DNA of 64,000 nt. It comes from an uncultured Holophagaceae bacterium. GTDB taxonomy: Bacteria > Acidobacteriota > Holophagae > Holophagales > Holophagaceae. A program made the position numbers and the translations under genes. Below are positions 15,783-27,397 of the stretch, piece after piece. The stretch lies in the NCBI GenBank assembly GCA_903857495.1, contig CAIOFF010000035.1, positions 124,001 through 188,000 on the forward strand. Reading direction: 5' to 3'. The number at the start of each line of letters is the position of its first letter. Position 1 is the stretch's first letter. A model generated the notes under the pieces. The model was not told the origin of the DNA, searched no databases, and saw only the letters and a list, made by a program, of their open reading frames with translations.

Positions 15783-16789
15783 GCCTTGGGGCCCCGGCTC
15801 AGGGTCGGGAACGTGAGCCCGGACTGGCCCAGCTTCTCCATCACCAGCTTGAGCTGTTCGGCCGTGAGGCTGCAGCGCAGGCCCACCCGCCGCTTCTCTT
15901 GCAGCAGCTCCGGGGTCGAGCCGGGCGTGGACTGCACGGCGTTGGCGGCGGCCACCAGACGCTGGAGCCACGGTGTCACCTGGTTGATGCCCTCGGGGGT
16001 GCCCGCCAGGGCCAGCTCGAAGTGCAGGGGCTGGCCCGGCTCGGTCGCCGGGGTGATGCCCCAGAAGAGGGCCTTCACCCCCTGGGGCAGGTCCTTCATG
16101 ACACTGCCTTCGAGGTTCTGGCGCAGGGTTCCCAGCAGGGCCTCGGGCTGGATGAAGCCCTGGAAGGGTGCGCGGGGGCTGATCCACTCCGCCGCCAGCG
16201 CCGCGTCCGGCTGGGAGCTGAGGTCTTCCTTGGCGGCCATGCGGGTCAGGGACTCCAAGGCGCCGATCCAGATCTGGCCCTTCTCGTCGCTGGCGGCCCG
16301 GATGTGGGCCTTGGTGCCCTGGGTCTCGAAGTCGAGGATGACGTGCAGGGGCCAGTCCCGGCCCTGGAGGCGGAGGCTACCCTCCTGGGGGAAGGACTCG
16401 GATAGGGCGGCCACCAAGGCGGCGGGATCCTTGAATTGGTTGAGCTGGATCACGACGTGCTCAAGTCCCTTCTGGATACTCCTCTCTCCCGGCTGGGGCG
16501 CTCCGACGACATGGAAGGTCACCCGGCCCGTCTCGGTGCGGGGGTTGATATGCGCCTTCTGCAGGAAGAGTTCCAGCGCCCGCTCGACCATGGGGTCGCG
16601 GGTGAGGAGACCCTGGACCTCCTTGTGGGTCAGGACCCAGCCGGCCTCGCCGCTGAAGGCGAGGACGCTGTCGGCAGGCGCGGACTGCACCCATCCCGGC
16701 ACCCGCGCCTTGGGTCGGCAGGAGCTGGCGAAGGGCAGGCAGACCAGAGCCACCGCGGCGGGGATCAGCATGACTGCGGGGGGTCGCAT
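15779..16789 (-). CDS. Lipoprotein of unknown function, first gene of ECF sigma operon
   Basis: A 336-aa protein with a lipoprotein signal (MRPPAVMLIPAAVALVCLPFASSC, lipidation at the Cys). The mature part has alternating beta and helical stretches: 'PADSVLAFSGEAGWVLTHKEVQGLLTRD', 'TFHVVGAPQPGERSIQKGLEHVVIQLNQFKDPAALVAAL', 'FQGFIQPEALLGTLRQ', 'VKALFWGITPATEPGQPLHFELAL'. I do not recognise the family; the layout is reminiscent of substrate-free lipoproteins that evaluate residues of a pathway ('efficiency' DUF3352-like), but this is speculation. It overlaps the sigma gene by 4 nt, so it may be a regulator or target of that sigma factor. Confidence 0.7.
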   Translation of the reverse strand: MRPPAVMLIPAAVALVCLPFASSCRPKARVPGWVQSAPADSVLAFSGEAGWVLTHKEVQGLLTRDPMVERALELFLQKAHINPRTETGRVTFHVVGAPQPGERSIQKGLEHVVIQLNQFKDPAALVAALSESFPQEGSLRLQGRDWPLHVILDFETQGTKAHIRAASDEKGQIWIGALESLTRMAAKEDLSSQPDAALAAEWISPRAPFQGFIQPEALLGTLRQNLEGSVMKDLPQGVKALFWGITPATEPGQPLHFELALAGTPEGINQVTPWLQRLVAAANAVQSTPGSTPELLQEKRRVGLRCSLTAEQLKLVMEKLGQSGLTFPTLSRGPKA

Positions 16790-16820
16790 GGGGGCTCCTG
16801 GAGGGGCTACGCAGGGGCGG

Positions 16821-16826
16821 ACTATA
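16821..16826 (-). promoter_or_regulatory. Candidate -10 element upstream of the lipoprotein/ECF sigma operon
   Basis: In the 49-nt gap upstream of the lipoprotein gene, the minus strand reads AAACATATAGTCCGCC, giving a TATAGT hexamer 31 nt before the ATG in a locally AT-rich stretch of a very GC-rich region. No convincing -35 element was found at the standard distance, so a sigma-70 assignment is tentative and an alternative sigma factor is possible. Confidence 0.3.
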
Positions 16827-16838
16827 TGTTTATTCCCA

Positions 16839-18623
16839 TCAACCCATGGCCCGGAGGGCGGCGGGCAGGTGGGGGCTGCGCAGGATCTGCTGCTGTTCCG
16901 CCTCGGAGAGCAGGCCCCAGATCCGGAGGGCTGATTCCCGGGGGGTCTTGGGGTTCAGCAGCAGCTCGGACATGATCGCGGCGTGGGCCATGAGCACCGG
17001 GTGCCCCGCGAGCTGGCCGAGCACGCTGCGCGGGGTGAGCTTGTTCCGCGCCAGGCGCAGCAGGATGCCCGGATCCAGCTGACGGTCGGCCACCATCCGG
17101 AGGAGGGTCTCCTCGTCCTGCAGCACCTCCTGGGGCAGGTGGCGCATGAGCTCCCCGCCGGAGGTGCGCAGGGCCGTGATGCGGTCGGCCACGGACATGG
17201 CCTGGTAGAGCGAGCGGAGCGTCTCGAGGGCCCGCCGCTTGACCTCCAGGTGCAGCACCCGGGGATCCCGCAGGACCTCGATGATGGCCTTGCTGCCGGC
17301 CAGCCGACCGAGGAGGCGGAGGGCCGAGGCTTCGGCGAGGCCGGGGTGGTGGACCAGGGCCTCGGCCACCAGGGGATCCTCGGACCAGGCCTGGTGCGCA
17401 GCCACGACTTCAGCGCGCTCCCGGGAGAAGGCCGGGAGGGTGGAGGCCAGCAGCCGCGGCGTCAGGGCCGGGTTCTCCAGGGCGAGCCGGAAGACCTGGG
17501 GATCGGGGTCCTTCAGCACCTGGCTGATCTGCTCTTCCTGGGTGGCCTGGGTGGCGAGGAAGACGCGCTCCTCCAGCGTGGCCCAGCGGCCCTCTTCACC
17601 CCGCTCGGGCAGCGCGGAGGCAAGGCCCGAGCGCTGCCGCTGGAGGCGGTCGTAGAAGTACTTCACGATGCGGAGGAGGTGCGGTGCGTGGCGCTTCGCC
17701 CAGAAGGTGATGAACTGGTATTCGCCCTCATCCAGCTGGGTGAACAGGCTCACGATCCGCCGGAGGCTGGAAGGATCCTTGGCGCCCAACTCCAGGACCG
17801 CCACCAGGTGCTGGGAGAGGGCCGCCCGTCGGCTCAGGTCGCCCGGACAGCCAGGGGCTTCCAGGATGTGCTGTCGCACGGGGTCCCGGAAGTACCAGCG
17901 GGCCTCGGCGTAGATCTCCTCGAAGAAGGCCGCCTCGTCAGACTGGGCCAGGGCCTGGCAGATCAGGTCCTCGGACACCAGCGGGTTCTGGAGCGCCGCC
18001 TGGCGGAGCTCTGTGTCTGCGTCCACCAGGAAGGTGAGCAGCTCATCGGGCTGAGCCGTCTGCCGCGCCTGGTCGAGCCGCCGGGGGCGGTCGAGTTCCC
18101 TGGCCATCAGCTGGTCCGGCAGAGGGGCTGGCAGGGCCGCCAGGGCCGCCCAGTCAGGAGACTCGGATGGCAGCGCCGGCAGCTCCTGGGTGGTCCCCGT
18201 GGCGGTGACGGTCTTGGCCAGCTGCTTGGCGAGGAGCTTGGCGACGGGCTTCAGGCCGGCGTTGAGCTGGGAGTAGAGGGTCTTCACCGACTCGGCGCGC
18301 TCGGCCTTTTCCTCGGCGGGAGCCTTGTCCATCTCCCGCATCTGGTCGAAGAGGGACACGACCATTTCCAGGTCGCGGCGGATCGCTTCGGGGGTGGCCT
18401 CATTCTCGGCCACACCCAGGAGGATGGGCCAGTGCGCCAGCCAGTGGGGGGTGCGGGCCATGACCGTGAGCAGCCGGGGCGAGGCCAGGGTGCGCGCCAG
18501 CCCTTCGAGCATGTGGATCTGGCTTTCGGAGGGGAGCTGCGAGCGCACCAGGGCCAGGTGCCTGAAGTGGACCCTCTCTGACTCGCCAAGGGACTCCAGG
18601 AACTCGGATTCCCGTGTGCTCAC
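16839..18623 (-). CDS. Large helical-repeat (HEAT/LRV-like) cytoplasmic protein
   Basis: About 594 aa from a GTG start (VSTRESEFLESLGESERVHF) that has GGAGGGG just upstream; the ATG in the track lies inside the previous gene. No signal peptide or membrane segment. The sequence is almost wholly helical with repeated units of the form 'D.dp.vr.aal.Np..t..ll' ('VDADTELRQAALQNPLVSEDLICQAL', 'LKDPDPQVFRLALENPALTPRLLAS', 'EDPLVAEALVHHPGLAEASAL'). This resembles leucine-rich-variant/HEAT scaffolds. A probable coiled region lies near residues 90-150. Function unknown; it follows the HisA-like gene by 13 nt and is likely co-transcribed with the kinase-rnc-HisA-like genes. Confidence 0.72.
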   Translation of the reverse strand: MSTRESEFLESLGESERVHFRHLALVRSQLPSESQIHMLEGLARTLASPRLLTVMARTPHWLAHWPILLGVAENEATPEAIRRDLEMVVSLFDQMREMDKAPAEEKAERAESVKTLYSQLNAGLKPVAKLLAKQLAKTVTATGTTQELPALPSESPDWAALAALPAPLPDQLMARELDRPRRLDQARQTAQPDELLTFLVDADTELRQAALQNPLVSEDLICQALAQSDEAAFFEEIYAEARWYFRDPVRQHILEAPGCPGDLSRRAALSQHLVAVLELGAKDPSSLRRIVSLFTQLDEGEYQFITFWAKRHAPHLLRIVKYFYDRLQRQRSGLASALPERGEEGRWATLEERVFLATQATQEEQISQVLKDPDPQVFRLALENPALTPRLLASTLPAFSRERAEVVAAHQAWSEDPLVAEALVHHPGLAEASALRLLGRLAGSKAIIEVLRDPRVLHLEVKRRALETLRSLYQAMSVADRITALRTSGGELMRHLPQEVLQDEETLLRMVADRQLDPGILLRLARNKLTPRSVLGQLAGHPVLMAHAAIMSELLLNPKTPRESALRIWGLLSEAEQQQILRSPHLPAALRAMG

Positions 18624-18636
18624 GGCCCCTCCCGGA

Positions 18637-19353
18637 TCAGGCGCAGGTGGCCTGGAGGAAGGCGAGGAGCCGGGGATCCTGCCGGAACAGCACCGCATCC
18701 ACCAGCCCGCCCTTGAGGCTTGGGTGGGTGGCCAGCGTGTCCAGGTGGGCGGGAAGGGTGAGGCTGCCGCCCATGATCAGGGGTAGGCTTGTCGCAGCAG
18801 CCAGCTCGTCCGCGGTCTGGAAGTCCGGCAGCGCGTCGGCATCTTCGGGAAGATCCACGAAGAGCAGGCGGCGGAAGCCGTAGGCCTTGGCCCGCTGGGC
18901 CAGCTCCAGGGCGCTCATGGGGGTGGTGTCCACCCAGCCGGAGCGATGGACCTTGCCTCCCCGGGCGTCGATGGCGGCGACCAGGTTGTTCTGGAACCGG
19001 GCCATGAGCTGCTCGGAGACCATGGGGGACTTGTGGAGGATGGTGCCGGCCACCAGCCAGCTGGCGCCGAGGTCGAGGAAGAACTGGGCCTGATCGGAGC
19101 TGCGGATGCCGCCCGCGACCTGGAGGCAGACCTTCCGGTCCCGCGTCCGGCAGCGCTTGAGGACCTGGCCGATGATGTCGCGGTTGTTGCCCTTGCCCAG
19201 GGCCGCATCGACATCCACCAGCGCCAGACGGCTGGCGCCCTCGTCGATGAGCCGGTCAGCCAGCTCCTGCGGACTCTCCATGCAGGACGCTGCCGCCCTG
19301 GCGGTGGAGACGACACGGCCGTTCTGGAGGTTCAAGGTAGGGTAGATCTTCAA
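18637..19353 (-). CDS. HisA/HisF-family TIM barrel, catalytic residues altered
   Basis: A 238-aa (beta/alpha)8 protein related to phosphoribosylformimino-AICAR-ribotide isomerase (HisA). It starts with TTG (AAGGTGA box nearby). Family features: 'YPTLNLQNGRVVS', 'RLALVDVDAALGKGNN', 'VCLQVAGGIRSSDQAQFFLDLGASWLVAGT', 'LVAAIDARGGKVHRSGW'. Aligned by eye with HisA, the first catalytic Asp (IPAIDL) is Asn 8, the second Asp is kept (D129), and the 'TDIxxDG' Thr is replaced ('LFVDLPEDADALPDF'). No other his gene is nearby. Probably a paralogue with a different or lost activity, not the histidine pathway enzyme. It sits between rnc and the helical-repeat gene. Confidence 0.7.
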   Translation of the reverse strand: MKIYPTLNLQNGRVVSTARAAASCMESPQELADRLIDEGASRLALVDVDAALGKGNNRDIIGQVLKRCRTRDRKVCLQVAGGIRSSDQAQFFLDLGASWLVAGTILHKSPMVSEQLMARFQNNLVAAIDARGGKVHRSGWVDTTPMSALELAQRAKAYGFRRLLFVDLPEDADALPDFQTADELAAATSLPLIMGGSLTLPAHLDTLATHPSLKGGLVDAVLFRQDPRLLAFLQATCA

Positions 19354-19393
19354 GCGCTCACCTTGGGCGACAGGCCAATGGGAGTGTAACGCA

Positions 19394-20104
19394 TCAGGAG
19401 GGGGACCGCGCCGCGATCAAGTCCAGCAGCTTTCGGGCGGCGTCGCTTTCGGCCCGCTTGCGGGTCAGCCCCTCGGCCTCGGCCGCGAGCTCCCCGATGG
19501 AGGCCCGCATGGTGAAGCGGGGTGCGTGGCCGGGTCCAGCCTGCCCCGCCTGCACATAGACCGGTGCGGCGAGGCCGAGCCGGGCGGCGGTTTCCTGGAG
19601 GTGGGTCTTGGGGTCCCGCTGGGTCAGGGTGTCCGCCCTGGAGGCCCGGACGCCATCCAGGAAGCGCGCCTCGACCAGCATTTTGACGGTGGTATCGGCA
19701 TCTGCACCTGCGGCATGGGCATCGAGGTAGATGGCCGCGAGCAGAGCCTCCAGGGCGTCTGCCAGGGGCTTGGAACCCATGGCTGGGGCCTTGCGCGGGT
19801 GGGAAGCGCTCAGGAGCTTGTCCAGGCCCAGGTCCAGGGCCCAGGCCGAAAGTGACTCGGTGCAGACCAGCAGGCCCCGGAGCTTGCTCATGGGGCCCTC
19901 CTGCCAGTCCGGGTGGGCTTCGAAGAGGATCCGGGCCATGGTGAAGTTGAGCAGGGCGTCCCCGAGGAACTCCATGCGCTGGTTGTCCTGCCCCTTGGTG
20001 GCCGAGGCATGGGTCAGCGCCTCCACCAGGAAGGCGCGGTTGGAGAAGGTGTAGGCCAGGCGGGTCTCGAGAGCGTCCGGGCCGCTGGTCTGCCTGGCGC
20101 GCAT
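19394..20104 (-). CDS. rnc: Ribonuclease III
   Basis: A 236-aa double-strand RNA endonuclease (rRNA processing, mRNA decay). The nuclease domain has 'EALTHASATKGQDNQRMEFLGDALLNFTMARILF' and 'PLADALEALLAAIYLDA', keeping the key acidic pairs (E and D of MEFLGD, D and E of DALEA). The first Glu of the usual NERLEFLGD is Gln, a mild deviation. The C-terminal dsRNA-binding domain is visible ('DPKTHLQETAARLGLAAPVYV', 'RFTMRASIGELAAEAEGLTRKRAESDAARKLLDLI'). Its ATG shares one base with the kinase stop (TGATG), so it is translationally coupled to the kinase gene. Confidence 0.93.
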   Translation of the reverse strand: MRARQTSGPDALETRLAYTFSNRAFLVEALTHASATKGQDNQRMEFLGDALLNFTMARILFEAHPDWQEGPMSKLRGLLVCTESLSAWALDLGLDKLLSASHPRKAPAMGSKPLADALEALLAAIYLDAHAAGADADTTVKMLVEARFLDGVRASRADTLTQRDPKTHLQETAARLGLAAPVYVQAGQAGPGHAPRFTMRASIGELAAEAEGLTRKRAESDAARKLLDLIAARSPS

Positions 20105-21750
20105 CAGTCCCCGAGGTCGGAAGGCAGCTTCCCGCTGAGCCGGGCCTGATTGAGCACGGACCTGAAGCGGGCGTTGCGGGAGGCCATCTGGGACAGGATC
20201 CCCAGGCGGCGGGCCTGGTGGAGTTCCTGGTTGAACTCGGCCTGGCGGCCCTGGTCATAGAGGACCACCGCCAGCCAGGCGTGGGCGTTGATGTTGGTGG
20301 GGTCAGCCTTCAGGGCCTGGCGGAACCCGTGGATGGCCTTTTCGGGCTGGCTGTCCGCCAGCTGGATGGCCTCACTGAGGGAGACATTGCCGAGGTTGAG
20401 GCGCTCGTGGACCTCCAGCTTGTTGAGCTTTTCCGGCTGATAGAGCTCCGGCTGCTCGATGGCCTTGGTCCCTGGGGCGGGCTTCGGCCTCGCGGACGCC
20501 GGTTCAGGCCGGAGTTCGGGAATGGGCTCCATCTTCACTGCCACGGGGGGATCCACCATGGTGGGGCCCGGCGGCACCGGCGCGGGGACGGGCGAGGTCC
20601 CCGGGTTCCGGGGAGCGGGGACCGTGCCCTGCTGGGGGGCAGACGTGGAGGCCGGTATGGGCTCGGGGCTGGCCGGGGCTCCGGGGAGCGGCGCCCGGTC
20701 CCGGAGCATCCACCAGGAGCCGGCACCGCCGCCGACAAGCAGCAGAGCGGCCAGGCCCACCCACAGACCCTTGTTGCCAGAGCCGGGGGCTGTGGCGGGG
20801 CGTGGGGCAACTTCGACGGGGGGTGGTGCGGGAACCTGCGGGGTGGCCGCGGACGTGGGTGGGGGCGCGGTCTGCAGGGTGGGGGCTGAGGCCTGCAGGC
20901 GGGCCGTTGCGTCTTCGATTTGGCCCATCCAGGAGGGATCCTTGGCCGCACGGAGCGCCTTGGCGAGGTCTTCTGCCGTCTGGAAGCGCTCATCCGGGTT
21001 CTTGCAGAGGGAGCGGTCCAGCACGGACCGGATCGCCGGGCTGATGCCGTGCAGCTGCTCGAGGTCGATGGGGTCTGGCGGCTCGTTCACAATCTTGTAG
21101 AGCACCGTGGGGGTCGTGTCGCCCGAGAAGGGCTTCCGGCCGCTCAGACCCTCGTAGAGCATCACGCCTACGGCGAAGAGGTCACTGCGGGGGTCGGGCT
21201 TGCCTGTGCGGATGTATTCGGGCGCCATGTAGCTCACGGTGCCCATCACCATGCCCGTGGCGGTCATGTCCGAGTTGCTGATCTTCGCGACGCCGAAGTC
21301 CATGACCTTGGCGTGGAGGCGTTTTCCATCCTGCTGCACCCGCACGTTGGTGGGCTTGATGTCCCGGTGCACGATGTGCTGCCGGTGGGCGAAACCCAGC
21401 CCGTCGCAGACCTGGGCCAGCACTTCCAGGATCTCCGAGCGGGTGAGGGACTGCTCCCGGAGCAGGTCCTCGAGGTCATGCCCCTTCACGAACTCCATGG
21501 CGATGTAGAGGACGCCCTGGTCCTCGCCGAACTCGTAGATGGTCACGAGATTGGGGTGGTTCAGCACCCCTGCGGCACGGGCCTCCCGGGCGAAGCGTTC
21601 CTTGGCATCACCGCCCTGGGCCGCAGCGGGAAGAATGGTCTTGATGGCCACCTCGCGTCCGATGGAAGGGTCGATGCCGAGGTAGACCTCCCCCATGGCG
21701 CCGTTGCCGAGCACCCGCCTGATTTCGAATTTTCCAAGCTTCTCGAACAT
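20104..21750 (-). CDS. Membrane Ser/Thr protein kinase with C-terminal TPR region
   Basis: A 548-aa Hanks-type kinase; start MFEKLGKFEIRRVLGNG with a GAGAGGG box (the longer ORF prefix is dropped). Kinase motifs: glycine loop 'LGNGAMGEVY', lysine in 'VAIK' (K37), 'HRDIKPTN' (D130), 'DFG' (D151), 'GTVSYMAPE'. A Pro/Ala-rich linker leads to one membrane segment ('GLWVGLAALLLVGGGAGSWWML', about 345-366). A second Pro-rich stretch follows, then a TPR-like region ('AIHGFRQALKADPTNINAHAWLAVVLYDQGRQ'). So an external or periplasmic TPR segment is tied to a cytoplasmic kinase. First gene of the block containing rnc; divergent from the DUF4388 gene. Confidence 0.92.
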   Translation of the reverse strand: MFEKLGKFEIRRVLGNGAMGEVYLGIDPSIGREVAIKTILPAAAQGGDAKERFAREARAAGVLNHPNLVTIYEFGEDQGVLYIAMEFVKGHDLEDLLREQSLTRSEILEVLAQVCDGLGFAHRQHIVHRDIKPTNVRVQQDGKRLHAKVMDFGVAKISNSDMTATGMVMGTVSYMAPEYIRTGKPDPRSDLFAVGVMLYEGLSGRKPFSGDTTPTVLYKIVNEPPDPIDLEQLHGISPAIRSVLDRSLCKNPDERFQTAEDLAKALRAAKDPSWMGQIEDATARLQASAPTLQTAPPPTSAATPQVPAPPPVEVAPRPATAPGSGNKGLWVGLAALLLVGGGAGSWWMLRDRAPLPGAPASPEPIPASTSAPQQGTVPAPRNPGTSPVPAPVPPGPTMVDPPVAVKMEPIPELRPEPASARPKPAPGTKAIEQPELYQPEKLNKLEVHERLNLGNVSLSEAIQLADSQPEKAIHGFRQALKADPTNINAHAWLAVVLYDQGRQAEFNQELHQARRLGILSQMASRNARFRSVLNQARLSGKLPSDLGD

Positions 21751-21908
21751 CGAAGCCCTCTCTGGGCGGTGGCAAGGACAGGGAGACAGCATAGGTCCAG
21801 ACGCCTCTGGGACCAAGATGATTGGATTATCCCGACAAGAGAATCGGCTGCCTGGGTCTGGCATCCTGGCCTGGAACGTGCAAACTAGGTAGCACTCCCG
21901 GAGCCTAA

Positions 21909-23345
21909 GTGCCCGAAGTCCGTCCGCGCCATTTCCTGCCGGCCCTAATGGGGTCCCTCCTCCAGCAGCAGGCGGCGGGGGAGCTGGTGCTGGAGCAGAA
22001 TGATGGAACTCGGCGGCTCCACTGGAGGAACGGTCGGCTGCACCACCTGCGCAGTGATGCGGTGGGCGAGCAGTTCGGGAACTTCCTGATCCGCCGGGGC
22101 GTGCTGGACATGGCCTCCCTGAAGGAGCTGCTGGCCGATGGCGAGGGCTCGCGGGTCGGGGATCGCGTCGTGCAGTGGGGCCTCCTGACGACCACCGAGC
22201 GGGACGAACAGCTCCACGAGCTGCTGGGCTCGGTCCTCCTCCATGCCATGGAGCACCCGATCCTCCACATGACCTGGCTGCCGGCCGCCCCCGGCGAAGG
22301 GATCGCCATGGAGCACCAGTTCCAGCTGAATCACCGTCGGCTGGTCTGGGACACCTTCCAGAGCGCGCAGATCGACCGGGAGCTGATCGAGATGTTCCGC
22401 AGCGAGCCCGACTGGCGCTGGCAGGCCTGCCCCGATCTCCTGGAGTCGCTGAGCGATCTGCCCCTCACGCCCTCTCTCGCCTACGCTCTGACCCTGTTTG
22501 GCACGGAGCCCCTGGGCTGCAACACCATCGCGGCCCTGGCGGGCCTGCCCCAGGAGGAGGCCGCCCGGCTGGTGGCCACTCTCTGGGCCTTGGGCGGGCT
22601 CAGCCTGGTGAGTGGCGCCCTGCCCCTCGTGCCCCGAGAGCCGCCGGCGTCGCCGCCGCCCGCTGTGATCGAACCGCCACCCGTGCTCATCCCACCGCCT
22701 GTGCCCGTGCCCGAGGTGGAGGCAGAGGACGAGCTCGAGCCGGAGCCTGAGTTCCTGGTCGATCCCGAGCCGGAACCGGAGCCGCTGCTGCTGGCTCAGG
22801 AAGATCTGCTGCCCCCCGCGCCGGCCCTGGCGTTCCCGCCCCTGGCTCTGGAGGCGCTGGTGCCCCAGCCGACACCACCGTCCGTGGAGGAAGGGTCCAT
22901 GACCCCCCATGAGCGTGCCCGCCGACTGCTCGTCAAGGCCAAGTCCTATGTGATGCAAGAGCGCACCAGCGAGGCCATCCGGGCCCTGGAGCAGGCGATC
23001 AAGCTGGATGGAGAGTCCCCGGCGGCGTTCGAGTCCTGGCTGCTGCTCGGGCGCCTGCGCATCAGCAACCCGGCCTGGTCCACCCGCGCCATCGAGGCCC
23101 TCCAGGTGGCCTCCCGCCTCAACCCCCGCTCCGCAGAGCCCTGGGCCCTCATGGGCGACCTCTACCACCGCAAGGGCTTCCGGGCCAACGCCCAGGGCTG
23201 CATTCGCCGGGCACTGGAGCTCGATCCCTCGGTGGCGGTACCCGCCGGCTGGTCCCGGCCGGAGCCTGCCGAGCCCGCTGCCCGCGAGGGTAAGGGCGGC
23301 CTGATGGGCAAGCTCCGGGGCATGTTCGGTCGGGAAAAGGAATAG
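21909..23345 (+). CDS. DUF4388 (PATAN)-TPR protein
   Basis: A 478-aa cytoplasmic protein starting with GTG. The N-terminal ~150 residues are a DUF4388 domain ('LPALMGSLLQQQAAGELVLEQNDGTRRLHWRNGRLHHLRSDAVGEQFGNFLIRRGVLD'), a fold seen in proteins linked to two-component and gliding systems. A middle helical part is followed by a long Pro/Glu-rich linker (about residues 235-325), then TPR units ('ARRLLVKAKSYVMQERTSEAIRALEQAIKLD', 'PWALMGDLYHRKGFRANAQGCIRRALELDP'). It is divergent from the Ser/Thr kinase with about 158 nt between the starts, and may share its regulation or be a substrate. This is inference from position. Confidence 0.8.
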   Translation: MPEVRPRHFLPALMGSLLQQQAAGELVLEQNDGTRRLHWRNGRLHHLRSDAVGEQFGNFLIRRGVLDMASLKELLADGEGSRVGDRVVQWGLLTTTERDEQLHELLGSVLLHAMEHPILHMTWLPAAPGEGIAMEHQFQLNHRRLVWDTFQSAQIDRELIEMFRSEPDWRWQACPDLLESLSDLPLTPSLAYALTLFGTEPLGCNTIAALAGLPQEEAARLVATLWALGGLSLVSGALPLVPREPPASPPPAVIEPPPVLIPPPVPVPEVEAEDELEPEPEFLVDPEPEPEPLLLAQEDLLPPAPALAFPPLALEALVPQPTPPSVEEGSMTPHERARRLLVKAKSYVMQERTSEAIRALEQAIKLDGESPAAFESWLLLGRLRISNPAWSTRAIEALQVASRLNPRSAEPWALMGDLYHRKGFRANAQGCIRRALELDPSVAVPAGWSRPEPAEPAAREGKGGLMGKLRGMFGREKE

Positions 23346-23415
23346 CCCATCGGAGGCATGGACACGAGGCCGATCATGCCGTCGCGAAAGTTGCCCTGAG
23401 GCCGCGGTGCAAGGT

Positions 23416-24042
<627 letters not shown>

Positions 24043-24270
24043 GGGGTACCTCGGCATCGGATTCATCAAGTGTCGCGCACTGCGGGGTCTCGAACAGCGG
24101 AAAAGAATGAGCACTCGGCGAGGCGGTAGCGTCAAAAAAAATGAAGATTTTTTGTTTTTTGCTGTTGACCTCATCCAGATCGCTGGTTTCATGTTGAATC
24201 AGAGGGATATTGGCCAACCATCTTCCGCATAGGGCCAGCAGTGAGGTATCTGAGATTTGGAGCGTGGTAA
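24043..24270. promoter_or_regulatory. AT-rich intergenic region between divergent upp and the IGPS-like gene
   Basis: This 228-nt gap is markedly AT-rich against its surroundings. It includes CAAAAAAAATGAAGATTTTTTG, an A/T inverted repeat, followed by another T-run and a TTGACC hexamer. It must hold the promoters of both divergent genes, but I could not fix -10/-35 pairs with confidence. The A/T tracts could bend the DNA or bind a nucleoid protein, which would be notable next to a gene for a histone-like tail. Confidence 0.4.
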
Positions 24271-27080
<2,810 letters not shown>

Positions 27081-27093
27081 GAGACTTCCCGGC

Positions 27094-27396
27094 ATGAACG
27101 CCAACTGGCTCCTGAAGTCCTCCACCCTGTGGGGCGTCCTCGGAGTCTCGGGATTCCTGTCACTCATGGCGATGTTCTTCTCCCAGGGGGGCATCCCCGA
27201 GCTGAACCGGCGGGAGGCCGAGCTGGCCTCGGCCCGGGCCCGTCTGGTGGAGCTCAACCACCGCAACCGCGAGCTGCTGGATGAGGTCCAGCGGCTCGCG
27301 GCGAAGGACCCCGAACTGATGGAGGCGCTGGCCCGCCGGCAGGGTTATGCCCGCAAGGGGGAGACCGTCTACACCTTCCGGAATCGCGAGCGCTAG
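27094..27396 (+). CDS. ftsB: FtsB/DivIC-family septum formation initiator
   Basis: A 100-aa bitopic protein: a short cytoplasmic N-terminus, one membrane segment ('LWGVLGVSGFLSLMAMFFS', about 12-30), and a coiled coil ('ELNRREAELASARARLVELNHRNRELLDEVQRLA'). This, plus its position right after eno, fits FtsB, a partner of FtsL and FtsQ in the divisome. The start follows TAGGAGA. The longer ORF prefix belongs to the eno shadow frame. Confidence 0.88.
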   Translation: MNANWLLKSSTLWGVLGVSGFLSLMAMFFSQGGIPELNRREAELASARARLVELNHRNRELLDEVQRLAAKDPELMEALARRQGYARKGETVYTFRNRER

Positions 27397-27397
27397 C

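Noticed and set aside
18637-19353. Annotating this gene as the histidine pathway hisA
   Set aside because: Two of three catalytic residues differ and no other his gene is nearby; kept as HisA-family only.
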